Made by a program: the position numbers and the translations under genes. Below, piece by piece: positions 29,910 to 38,436 of a stretch of 64,000 nucleotides of DNA. The DNA comes from Labilithrix sp. (GTDB lineage Bacteria; Myxococcota_A; Polyangia; Polyangiales; Polyangiaceae): the NCBI GenBank assembly GCA_019637155.1, contig JAHBWE010000021.1:62001-126000 (forward strand), written 5' to 3'. A model generated the notes under the pieces. It did no database searches. It saw nothing but the letters and a program-made list of their open reading frames with translations, and had not been told where the DNA came from. Within the stretch, counting starts at the first letter, position 1. Each line of letters starts with the position of its first letter.

Positions 29910-31928
29910 CTAATTCGAGGCGACCTGATCCGGACCCGGCGGGCTCACCGCGTTCGAGAGATCACGAACGGTTCCGGTGGTCACCGACACGACCGGCGCC
30001 GGCCAGACCCCGAGCAAGACCACGACGAGGACGAGCGGCCCGACGCTCGCCCACTCGCGGCGCGAGAGATCGGGCAGCTTCTCGCCCTCGACGAGCTTCG
30101 GATCGAGCACCCCGAACGCGACCGGCGACAGCGCGGTGAGGTGCGCGGCCGCGACGACGACGAGCGCGATCGCGGCCACGATCGCGAGCGGCGCGTAGCT
30201 CGAGAGGACGCCGAGCAGCGCGAGGATCGGTCCCCAAGCACCGCCCATGCCGAGCACGCCCGCCTGCGCGAGCGCCGCCGCCGCGAGCGACACCGTCCAC
30301 GCCGGCATCCGTCGTGCCACCCCCGCGAGGCGGTTCGTGTCCACCGTCTGCGCGCGCTCGAACGCCGCGGCGGCGAGGAGGAGGAACACGCTGATCGCGA
30401 GCGCGCGCGTCGACCCGAGCACGATCGCGCCGGAGAGCCCTTGCGGCGTGAGCGATCCCGCGCCGAGGAACACGAAGCCGGACTGCGTCGTGATCGCCGA
30501 CGCCGCGATGCGCCGGAGGTCGGTCTGCCCGAGCGCCGCGAGCGCGCCGTACGCCGAGGTGACCGCGCCGATCGCGACGATGACGCCGGAGGCCCAGCGC
30601 ATCCCCTCCGGGAGCACGAGGCACCCGAGGCGCAGGAACGCGCAGACGCCGACGAGCGGGAGCGCGGTCGCGATGAGGATGCCGCTCGACGCCGGCGCCT
30701 CCGCGAGGACGTCGCCGAGCCAGCGATGGGCGGGGAACGCGGCGACGAGCAGCGCCGCCGCGGCGAGGACGACGACGAAGAGCACCTTCGCGAACGTGCC
30801 GCCGAAGGTGGTGCGCGAGAGCTCGGGGATGCTGAACGTCCGCGTCACCGACGTGCCGTCGACGAGGAACGTCGCGTCGGCGTGACGCGAGAGCAGGATC
30901 GCTGCGACGAGCAAGAGCGCGATCGCGGCGAAGCCGGGCAGCGCGAGCCGCAGCGCCGCGGTCTTCCGCTTGCCGCCGCCCCACATCCCGACGAGGAAGG
31001 TCGCCGCCGCGACCGCGACCGCGGCGAAGAGCACGAAGAGGAGCGCGTCCATCGCGACGATCGCGCCGTTGAACGCGGCGTCGAGCACGAGGAGCGCGCC
31101 GAAGTGGCCGCCCGGACCGCGCTCGGGGCCGCGATCGAAGATGACCGCGAGGAGCACGACCGCGCTCGTCACGAAGAGCGCGTTGGCCGCGATCCCGTCG
31201 ACGCCGAAGAAGATCTCGAGGCCGATCGGACGCACCCAGACGATGTGCTCGATGAACTGGAGCCCGTCGTTGCCGTCGATGCGGGAGAGCTCCGGCACGA
31301 AGCTGCGATACACGTACGCCGTGAACACGCACTGCGCCGAGAGCGCGACGATCGCGAGCGCGCGCGACGTCGGCGCGTCGCCGCGCGCGAAGATCGCGGC
31401 GAGCGCGCCGAGGATGGGCAGGAGCAGGATGACGGAGAGGAGCCGCGACTCGAGCGGGCCCCCGAGGCCGCGCATCTGCGCGCGCACGCCCATCGCCACC
31501 TCGCCCGACTCCTCGTCGGAGCTCGTGACGACGATGTGGCCGAAGAGCTGCCGCACGCGCGTACCGTTCTCCGGCATCCATTGCACGATCGCGCGGCGCG
31601 TCGCCCCCGGCGCGATCGTGATCGGGATGCTGCCGTCGGTGAGGCGCGCGACGAGCTTGGGCGGGACGCGCGGATCGGCGGGGTCGGCCCGCGGCGCGAT
31701 GCGCGAGACGACGAGCGGCTCCTTGCCGTCGTTGACGATCGCGAGCTCCGCCGACCACACCTCTTCCCTCGCCCCCGGCTCCGCGCGGAGCTCGATCGGA
31801 CCGCGGCCGCCGCCCGGCGCGGCGAGGCGAACGGTGCCGGCGCGCCGCACGTCGTCCGCCCGCGCGCTGCCGCCCGCGAGCGCGAGGAGCGCCAGCGCGA
31901 CGAGCAGGGAGCGGAGGACGGTCCACAT
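29910..31928 (-). CDS. Complex I subunit M (NuoM)-like protein with N-terminal Ig-like domain
   Basis: 672 residues. A cleavable signal (ALLALAGGSARADD) precedes a ~130-residue beta-rich domain (VNDGKEPLVVSRIAPRADP, then IVVTSSDEESGEVA), then ~13-14 transmembrane helices. The antiporter fold is recognisable from FPAHRWLGDVLAEAP (~397-411; canonical FPLHTWLPDAHVEAP), ALGQTDLRRI (canonical ALxQTDLKRL), SGFVFLG and RRMPAW. By eye the channel residues of real pumps are missing: no Glu in the helix-5 segment, no Lys ahead of FPAH, no Lys ahead of GVCAFLR, and GAWGPIL where pumps have GFxGE. A membrane protein of complex I descent with a changed role. Starts 2 bp after the L-like gene. Confidence 0.82.
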   Translation of the reverse strand: MWTVLRSLLVALALLALAGGSARADDVRRAGTVRLAAPGGGRGPIELRAEPGAREEVWSAELAIVNDGKEPLVVSRIAPRADPADPRVPPKLVARLTDGSIPITIAPGATRRAIVQWMPENGTRVRQLFGHIVVTSSDEESGEVAMGVRAQMRGLGGPLESRLLSVILLLPILGALAAIFARGDAPTSRALAIVALSAQCVFTAYVYRSFVPELSRIDGNDGLQFIEHIVWVRPIGLEIFFGVDGIAANALFVTSAVVLLAVIFDRGPERGPGGHFGALLVLDAAFNGAIVAMDALLFVLFAAVAVAAATFLVGMWGGGKRKTAALRLALPGFAAIALLLVAAILLSRHADATFLVDGTSVTRTFSIPELSRTTFGGTFAKVLFVVVLAAAALLVAAFPAHRWLGDVLAEAPASSGILIATALPLVGVCAFLRLGCLVLPEGMRWASGVIVAIGAVTSAYGALAALGQTDLRRIAASAITTQSGFVFLGAGSLTPQGLSGAIVLGSTRALAISVFLLLAAAAFERAQTVDTNRLAGVARRMPAWTVSLAAAALAQAGVLGMGGAWGPILALLGVLSSYAPLAIVAAIALVVVAAAHLTALSPVAFGVLDPKLVEGEKLPDLSRREWASVGPLVLVVVLLGVWPAPVVSVTTGTVRDLSNAVSPPGPDQVASN

Positions 31929-31930
31929 CG

Positions 31931-34147
31931 TCAGCCCAGGACCAGCGCGGAGAGGACGACCGCCGCGAGCGTCGCGACCATCGCGAGGAGGAGGCCCGTC
32001 CAGATCGGTCCGCCCTCGGCCGCTTCGTCGTCGCCCTCCGCGACGGACTTGCCGCGGACGCGCCGGTAGAGATCGCCGAACGCGGCGGGCACGTCGTCGA
32101 TGATGCGCGTGTCCATCGACTGCACACCTCGATGGAGGAACCCCATCACGCGGCCGATGCCGCGCGCGAGGAGCGCGAGCAGATCGTACGGACGGCCGAG
32201 CGCGAGGAGCCACGCCGGCGCGTCGGCCGACATGTTCGCGCGCCGCCCGAGGACCGCGCCGCCGCTCGCGGCGATGACGGAGAAGACGATGCCCGCGATC
32301 GCCATCGCCTGCGGCGCCGCCGGCGCGGGGGCGGCTCCGACGAGGCGCCGCGCGAACGGCGCGGTCGAGCCGCCGTAGAGCGAGCTGCCGACGCCGAGCA
32401 CCGCGCCGCCGGCGAGCGCGACGATCGAGAGGACGACCACGACCACACCTTGTCCGCGCGCGCGCCGGCCGTCGCGCGCGCGGCGGCTCGGCGCGGCGGC
32501 GTTGATCACGACGAGGTCGTAGACGCGGTACGCGGCGAGGGACGCGACCGCCGCCGCGACGACGAGCGCGGACGCGACGAGCGCCATCACGACCGCCCAC
32601 GCGACGCTGCCGGTCGCGGCGGAGGAGAGCGCGACCGTGATCGCGAGGACGAAGCCGGCCGAGGCGCCGGTGCCGGGGAAGAGCCCGACCGCGGCCGCGC
32701 ACGCGACGCCGAGCCAGCGCGCGTCACGCTTCGCCTCCAGCGCCGCGAGCGCCCCCGCGACGGCGACGAGCGACGTCGACGAGAGCACGAGCCCCGCCGC
32801 CGCGTCGCCGAGGGAGATCGCGGCGAGCGCGAGCGCCGCGGTCGCGGCGAGGATCCCGCGGAGCGCCTTGTGCTCGTCGTCGATGCACGCCGCGCGCGCG
32901 GCGAGGACGACCGCGGTGACGACGCCGATCGCGGCGACGATCGCGCCTTCGAGGCCCGCCGGATCGCCGATCCCCGGCGCGAAGCGGAGCGCGAGGTAGA
33001 CCGGCGGCAGCGCCTCGAGCACCGACGCGATCGCCGACGGTCCGCTCCGGCTCGCGAGCGCGTACACGTGCGCGAGGCCTCCGACGAGGACGAGCAGGAG
33101 GATCACGATCGACGAGCGGAGGCCCACGATCATGCGACCGGCGAGCGTCGCGCGCACCGTCTCGAGCGCGCCGTTCGTCGCGAGGCGCGGGACCGCGACC
33201 TGATCGTCGAGGACGCGGAGGCTCGCGGTCGGGCCGTACGGCGCGAGCACGTAGGCGCGCCCCGCGCTGAGCCCCACCCGCGGGACGACGACGTCGGCCG
33301 ACGCCGCCCCGCGCTGGACGCGGAACGTGTACACGCCCGGCTGGACGAGCACCGCGAACGGCGCCGCGATCGGCTCGCCGGGGAAGTCGGTGTCGTCGGC
33401 GGAGACGCGCGCGCCCGCCTCCGTCGTCATCGTGAGCATCGCCTTGTCGGGCGAGTCGGACGGCTGTCCCGTCGCGACGAGGACGAACCGCGGCGCGCCG
33501 TCCGAGTCGTAGCCTTCGGGGCCGAACGCGCCGCCGAGCGACCAGAACAGGAAGATCATCCCGACGAGGACCGCGACGTTGCCGGCGCTCGCGCTCACGT
33601 TCGCCGAGAAGCTGCCGCCGCGCGCGAGGCCCCACGCCCCGATCGAGAGGAGGCCGAGGCCGACGAGGATCGGCGCGAACCCGTCGCCGACGACGAGCGC
33701 CATCGCGCCGGTGGTCAGGAGGCCCGTCCACGCGAGGCGCGGCCCGGTGCCGGGGCGCGAGGACCACGACGTCTGCAGCGTCGAAGCGCACGCGACGAGC
33801 GCGACGACGACGCTGAACGTCGCGCTGCGCGGATCGACCGCGACGTCGAGCGCGAGGTCGAGCTGTCCGAGCCGCGCGAGCGCGGCGACGTGCTGCACGA
33901 ACACGTAGCCGTGCGGGAGCAGCGCGAGCTTGACCGCGATGACGACGGCGAGCCCCAACGTGCCCGCCGCGCCGGTGATCGCGACGATCGGCGCGATGAC
34001 GCCCTCGCGCAGATCGGTCGCCGGCGAGACGCTCGTCGGGCGCGCGAAGACGGACGCGAGCAGCGTCCAGAGGAGCGGGAGCGCGACGAGGCCCACCAGC
34101 ATGAAGACCGGCTGGACGAGCGCGAGCGAGCCGGTCGTCTCGAACAT
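31931..34147 (-). CDS. Complex I subunit L (NuoL)-like protein with inserted beta domain
   Basis: 738 residues from the ATG at 34147. A very diverged member: [18 protein letters not shown] corresponds to the NuoL segment [31 protein letters not shown] to [36 protein letters not shown] to GxPPFAGFFSKDE, and the end ([26 protein letters not shown]-like) to the NuoL lateral-helix region. Between the first two lies a ~105-residue extracytoplasmic insert (~207-315; [20 protein letters not shown]), PEGA-like in style. Charged transport residues are again scarce. Lies 44 bp after the H-like gene. Family call is by motif order and context; other antiporter-like families cannot be excluded. Confidence 0.72.
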   Translation of the reverse strand: [738 protein letters not shown]

Positions 34148-34191
34148 TGGGAGGCGGCCGATCTTCTCGCGATTTTGGGCCCAGATAAAGG

Positions 34192-35907
34192 CTAGATGAA
34201 GGGGCTCGCGTGGGGCTCCGGACGCCCGATCGCGGCCCGAACCCGAAGCGCGATCCGCAAGGAAAACAGGGTGACGAGCGCGACGAGCGTGGCCCCGATC
34301 GCGGTCTCCACCGCGACGTTGGGGACGACGCGACGCGAGAGCGCGACGAGCGCGCCGCCGAGCACGAGGCCGGGGACGAGCGCGCGGAGGAGGACGCGCC
34401 GCGTGGCGGGGGCGTCGAGGCTCGTCCCGACCCGCCGCGCGCCGAGGCAGAGCGCGGTCATGAGCCAGGTCTTCAGCGTGAAGAGGGCGGCGCCGGCGAG
34501 GAGCATCGGCTTCGCGCTCGGGATCTGCCAGCCGCCGAGGAACACCGCGACGCCGAGCGAACACGCGAAGAGGACCGCCGCGCGATCGAGGCTCGCGTCG
34601 GACGGCGCGCGGGAGCGGAGGAGCGCGATCACGGTCGCGAAGTACACGACCGCGAGGACGGCGCAGGCGGGGTGGCGCGTCGCCTCGACCTGCCACGGCA
34701 GCGCGCCCTGGAGGCGGACGATCTCGGAGAGCTCGATCGCGCCGATCTGCGCGAACGCGAGCGCGAGCGCGGAGGCGAGGACGAGCAAGACGAGCAGCGT
34801 CTCGAAGACGGCGCGGACGACGCCGCCCGCCCCCTTCGCCCGCGCGACGCGCGACGAGACGAAGAGCACCGCCGCGGCGGCGAAGAGCGCGACCGCGTCG
34901 ACGTCGCGCCCCACGATCCACGGCGTCAGCGCGAACGCGGCGAGCGCCGCGGTCACGAGGACGGAGGCGGCCGCGCCGGTGCCGGCGCCGAACAGCGCGC
35001 GCGCGGCGCCGCCGAAGCTCGTCCTCCGCAGCTCGCTCGCGATGCGGAGCTCGAGGGTCGCGAGGACGGGCGGTCCCGGCAAGACGAGGAGGATCAGGAT
35101 CGCGAGCGCGAGCCCGACGAGGAGGAGCGCCGGCGCGTATTCGGTCGGCACGCGCTCGCCCGAGTAGTCGAGGAGCGACACCGTCGTCGTGTCTTCGATC
35201 CCGGATTCGGTGTGCTTGATCGTGAGCTCGGCGGAGCGCGCGGAGGCGGGCGCGACGTCGGCGATCGCGAGCGCGTGCACGCCGTCGACCGCGACGAGCA
35301 CGTCACCGGTCTGCATCCCGGCGCGCTCCGCGGGCGAGCCCGGTCTCACCTGCTCGGCGGGGATGCCGCGCGGCGACGGCGCGCCGGGCGTGATGCCGAG
35401 GAACTCGAGGAGGCGCGCGCCTTCGGTCGTCCGCGCGTCGAGCACGGTCGCGCGGATCGACGACGGCTGCACGTCGATCGTCGCGCCGCGCAGGCGCCCC
35501 ACGAGCGGCGGCGCGGTGGGATCGTTGGACGCGAAGGAGATCCGGACGTCGCCCTGGAACGTCGCGTGCGACGCGCGATCGCCGCGACCGCACAGCCGCT
35601 CGGCGAAGCTCTCGCGGACGACGACGTCCATGCGATCGGGCGCGGCGACGACGCCGTCGGCCTCGATCGTGAGGTGCGTGAGCGGCGGCTCGCCGGGGCG
35701 GAACGCGGTCCCTTCGAGGACGAGCTTGCCGGTGCGGCCCTGCGGAAAGCCGGCGCCGTGGACCTCGATGCGATCGCCGGGCTCGACCTCCTTCGGCGCG
35801 AGCTCGGTGACCTCGACGAGCGGCGGCGCGACGGTCCGCTCGCATCCCGCGAGGACGACGAGGAGCGCGGCGAAGAGGACGAGGAGGCGCAAGGCTCCTC
35901 CGGTCAT
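34192..35907 (-). CDS. Lipobox-TIG-PDZ protein fused to complex I subunit H (NuoH)-like domain
   Basis: 571 residues from the ATG at 35907; a TTG at 35892 has the better ribosome site (GGAGGA) and gives a cleaner lipoprotein signal. Cys 22 follows LAG. An IPT/TIG-like Ig domain (~30-130), a PDZ domain (~165-250; VRPGSPAERAGMQTGDVLVAVDG in parts), then about eight transmembrane helices. NuoH traces are GAIELSEIVRLQG (canonical GSLNLxDIVxAQ) and VFLGGWQIPS (~453-462; canonical LFLGGW). The acidic quinone-chamber loop between them (ExxSELVAGY) is missing. First gene of the eight-gene operon; divergent from the manC-like gene with 56 bp between starts. Confidence 0.78.
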   Translation of the reverse strand: MTGGALRLLVLFAALLVVLAGCERTVAPPLVEVTELAPKEVEPGDRIEVHGAGFPQGRTGKLVLEGTAFRPGEPPLTHLTIEADGVVAAPDRMDVVVRESFAERLCGRGDRASHATFQGDVRISFASNDPTAPPLVGRLRGATIDVQPSSIRATVLDARTTEGARLLEFLGITPGAPSPRGIPAEQVRPGSPAERAGMQTGDVLVAVDGVHALAIADVAPASARSAELTIKHTESGIEDTTTVSLLDYSGERVPTEYAPALLLVGLALAILILLVLPGPPVLATLELRIASELRRTSFGGAARALFGAGTGAAASVLVTAALAAFALTPWIVGRDVDAVALFAAAAVLFVSSRVARAKGAGGVVRAVFETLLVLLVLASALALAFAQIGAIELSEIVRLQGALPWQVEATRHPACAVLAVVYFATVIALLRSRAPSDASLDRAAVLFACSLGVAVFLGGWQIPSAKPMLLAGAALFTLKTWLMTALCLGARRVGTSLDAPATRRVLLRALVPGLVLGGALVALSRRVVPNVAVETAIGATLVALVTLFSLRIALRVRAAIGRPEPHASPFI

Positions 35908-35963
35908 AAAGGAGGGCTCGCATCCGCGCGACTTTTCGGCGAAAGCGACTACATTCGCCGGCC

Positions 35964-37037
35964 GTGGCTACCCCGAACGTCTACGCCGTGATCATGGCCG
36001 GCGGCGCCGGCACCCGCTTCTGGCCGGCCTCGCGCAACAAGCGCCCGAAGCAGCTCCTCCCGCTCGCGGGCAAGAGCGACGAGCCGCTGCTCGCCGCCAC
36101 CGTGCGGCGGCTCGCGCCCCTCGTCCCCGCCGAGCGCGTGCTCGTCGTCACCGGCGAGCACCTCGCGGACGGCACCGCGCAGGCGCTCCCCGGCGTCCGC
36201 CGCGACCACATCCTCTGCGAGCCCGCCGCGCGCAACACCGCGCCGTGCATCGCGTGGGCGAACGCGACGATCGCGCGCCTCGATCCCGACGCGGTGGTGA
36301 TGGTCCTCCCGAGCGATCACTTCATCACCGACGAGAGCGGCTTCCAGGGCGTCCTCGCGACCGCGATCGCGACCGCCGCGCGCGGCCACGTCACGACGGT
36401 GGGGATCGTCCCGACGCGCCCGGAGACGGGCTACGGCTACATCGAGGTCGGGGCGGAGCTCTCCGACGCCGCGCCCGCGCGGAAGGTCGCGCGCTTCGTC
36501 GAGAAGCCGGCCCGCGCGAAGGCGGAGGAGTTCCTCGCCGCGGGGCCGACGAAGTACTTGTGGAATGCAGGCATGTTCTTCTTCCGCGTGAAGGACATGG
36601 CGGCGCTCCTCGAGCAGCACCTCCCCTCGGTCGCGGCGGGCGTCGCGAAGATGGGGACCGATCCGGCGAAGGTGAAGGAGGTGTTCCCCACGCTCGAGAG
36701 CGTATCGATCGACGTCGGCGTGATGGAGAAGGCCGGCGACCTCGCGGTGGTGCCGGGCGACTTCGGCTGGAACGACGTCGGCAGCTGGCAGTCGGCCTGG
36801 GAGCTGGCCCCACACGACGCGAGCGGCAACGCGCTCGGCCCGAGCGACGTCGCGATCGACGCAAAGGGCAACCTGCTCCGCGGCACCTCGGGCAAGACGA
36901 TCGCCGTCGTCGGCGTCGACGACCTCGTCATCGTCGAAACCGACGACGCGATCCTGGTCCTCCCGCGCGAGCGCGCCCAGGACGTAAGGCTCATCGTCGA
37001 CACCCTGAAGACCCAGGGCCGCACGACGCTGCTCTGA
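35964..37037 (+). CDS. manC: Mannose-1-phosphate guanylyltransferase
   Basis: 357 residues from a GTG. The nucleotidyltransferase signature GGAGTRFWPASRNKRPKQ (13-30) is complete. CEPAARNTAP, LPSDHFI, FVEKP and YLWNAGMFFF follow in the usual order. It makes GDP-mannose from mannose-1-phosphate and GTP, feeding polysaccharide and glycan synthesis in the cytoplasm. The length (~350) fits the single-domain form without the C-terminal isomerase. Divergent from the complex I-like operon; the short shared upstream region holds both promoters. Confidence 0.93.
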   Translation: MATPNVYAVIMAGGAGTRFWPASRNKRPKQLLPLAGKSDEPLLAATVRRLAPLVPAERVLVVTGEHLADGTAQALPGVRRDHILCEPAARNTAPCIAWANATIARLDPDAVVMVLPSDHFITDESGFQGVLATAIATAARGHVTTVGIVPTRPETGYGYIEVGAELSDAAPARKVARFVEKPARAKAEEFLAAGPTKYLWNAGMFFFRVKDMAALLEQHLPSVAAGVAKMGTDPAKVKEVFPTLESVSIDVGVMEKAGDLAVVPGDFGWNDVGSWQSAWELAPHDASGNALGPSDVAIDAKGNLLRGTSGKTIAVVGVDDLVIVETDDAILVLPRERAQDVRLIVDTLKTQGRTTLL

Positions 37038-37101
37038 ACGAGCTCGCAAACACGGCCTGCAGCCCGCAGCAACGACGGCGAGCTGTTCCTCGTCGCCGTC
37101 G

Positions 37102-37395
37102 CTCTACGTCGACGAGCAACCCGGCTGCGTCGTCGTGAGCCCCGCGGTGACGGAGGCGACCTCGGACGAAGCGCTCGCCACCTTCACGCGCGAGCTCTTC
37201 GAGCGTTGCGACCGCGCCCTCGCCGCCATCTTCGACCGCTTCGTCGCGCCCGACGCCGCCACGAGCGCCGCCTCGCGAACGCCGTCATCCACGACATCGC
37301 GCTCCGCGCGCGAGAGCATCGACGTCCGCTCGTCGCGTTCATCGGCTTCGGGTTTCACGACGCCGGCCGCGCGACGGCGAAGGCCGGCGCCGGAT
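37102..37395 (+). pseudogene. Frame-shifted remnant of an unknown protein
   Basis: In the 400-bp gap after manC one frame reads LYVDEQPGCVVVSPAVTEAT and TFTRELFERCDRALAAIFDR, looking like a real protein up to ~37265. The sense then continues in another frame as RLANAVIHDIALRAREHRRP and LVAFIGFGFHDAGRATA up to ~37370. No start codon with a ribosome site is seen before the first part. This suggests a decayed gene with at least one frameshift around 37260. The family is not recognised. Rest of the gap: nothing identified. Confidence 0.3.
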
Positions 37396-37437
37396 GTTCT
37401 GAGCGGGCGACGGCGCGACGAGATATCGTGGCGCTCG

Positions 37438-37866
37438 ATGGTGCTTCGATACCTTGCGGCCGTTCTCGTGACCACGTCGGCGCTCGCGGGCTGCTCGAGC
37501 GACGAGCCGCCCCCTGCGCCGAACGGCGGCGCCGATGCGAGCGCGGCGAACGACGCCGGCGCACCGTCGCGCTGCAGCGAGCTCAGCGCCGAATACGCCG
37601 CGGTCCCCACCGTCGCGAGCCACGTCGCGTGCGCGCGGGACGAGGACTGCACGTTGATCCGGAACGGCATCTGCAACTGGACCGGCGAGCTCGCCGTGAA
37701 CGCGAGCGGCGCCGACGCGGGGGCCACCATCGCCGCGACGTACCGCGCGGAGGGATGCAGCTCGCTCGACTGCGGAAGCGGCGGCGGGCAGACCTTCGAC
37801 CCCGCCTGCCGCGAGCAGGCGTGCGTCCGCGTCTTCCCCGACGGTGGAGTCGTTCCGCGGCGCTGA
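37438..37866 (+). CDS. Small Cys-rich lipoprotein
   Basis: 142 residues from the ATG at 37438. Signal MVLRYLAAVLVTTSALAGC carries the lipobox (Cys at 19), followed by a Pro/Ala/Asp linker. The domain contains CARDEDCTLIRNGICNW, a Cys-spaced motif seen in many myxobacterial secreted proteins (CxxDxDC), and a second set near the end (GCSSLDC, ACREQACVRV). Likely disulfide-stabilised and on the outer surface. Function unknown. Confidence 0.65.
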   Translation: MVLRYLAAVLVTTSALAGCSSDEPPPAPNGGADASAANDAGAPSRCSELSAEYAAVPTVASHVACARDEDCTLIRNGICNWTGELAVNASGADAGATIAATYRAEGCSSLDCGSGGGQTFDPACREQACVRVFPDGGVVPRR

Positions 37867-37881
37867 GCGAGCGCAGGAGAT

Positions 37882-38436
37882 TCAGAGGAGCGAGCTGCAC
37901 TCGCGTTCGAGGTCGCCCGCGAGGCCGCCGCTGTAGCCGCCGTGGATGAACCGCACCACGCCGGCCTTGTCGACGATGAAGATGCTCGCGTCGGTCGGCG
38001 GCCTGTAGCGCGTCTGCGCCGACTTCGTCTCGTCCCAGCCGACGTCGAACGTCGCGCCCATGTCGCCGCTGACGCGCGCGACGTCCATCACGTCCTCGTC
38101 GGTCGCGATCGCGCTGACGACGAGGCCGCGGCCGGTGTAGCGCTTCTGGAGATCGGAGAGCACCGGCATCGCGTCCTTCGCGCCGGCGGAGCTCGTCGAC
38201 CAGAAGAACAGGAGGTTGACCTTGCCCTTCACGAGGCGAAGACGATCGCCCGTGTTGCGGCTCGCGTTCATGACGTCGAAGTCGGGCGCGAGATCGCCGA
38301 CGCGCACGTTCCCGTTGCTCGCCTTCGCCGCCGGTCGGTCCGGCGCCTCCGGCGGCAGGTTGGACTCGCAGCCGAGCGCGAGCGCCGCCGCCGCGAGCAC
38401 GGCCGCCGCGAGCGCGACTCCCCCGCGCCACATCAT
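37882..38436 (-). CDS. TlpA/AhpC-like thioredoxin-fold lipoprotein lacking CXXC
   Basis: 184 residues; the ATG at 38436 overlaps the stop of the acyl-CoA dehydrogenase gene. Lipobox ALGC (Cys 23). The fold is that of TlpA-type periplasmic thioredoxins: VGDLAPDFDVMNASRNTG, VNLLFFWSTSSAGAKDAMPV, YRPPTDASIFIVDKAGVVRF. In active family members FFWxTWCxPC would stand at FFWSTSSAGAK; here both active-site Cys are replaced. It therefore cannot do thiol-disulfide exchange through this site; a binding or structural role is more likely. Confidence 0.78.
   Translation of the reverse strand: MMWRGGVALAAAVLAAAALALGCESNLPPEAPDRPAAKASNGNVRVGDLAPDFDVMNASRNTGDRLRLVKGKVNLLFFWSTSSAGAKDAMPVLSDLQKRYTGRGLVVSAIATDEDVMDVARVSGDMGATFDVGWDETKSAQTRYRPPTDASIFIVDKAGVVRFIHGGYSGGLAGDLERECSSLL

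Noticed and set aside
21932..35907. A standard NADH dehydrogenase (complex I) or inorganic-carbon Dab system
   Set aside because: No redox subunits, no NuoA/J/K/N, no DabA-like gene, and the membrane subunits lack pump residues and carry exported domains.
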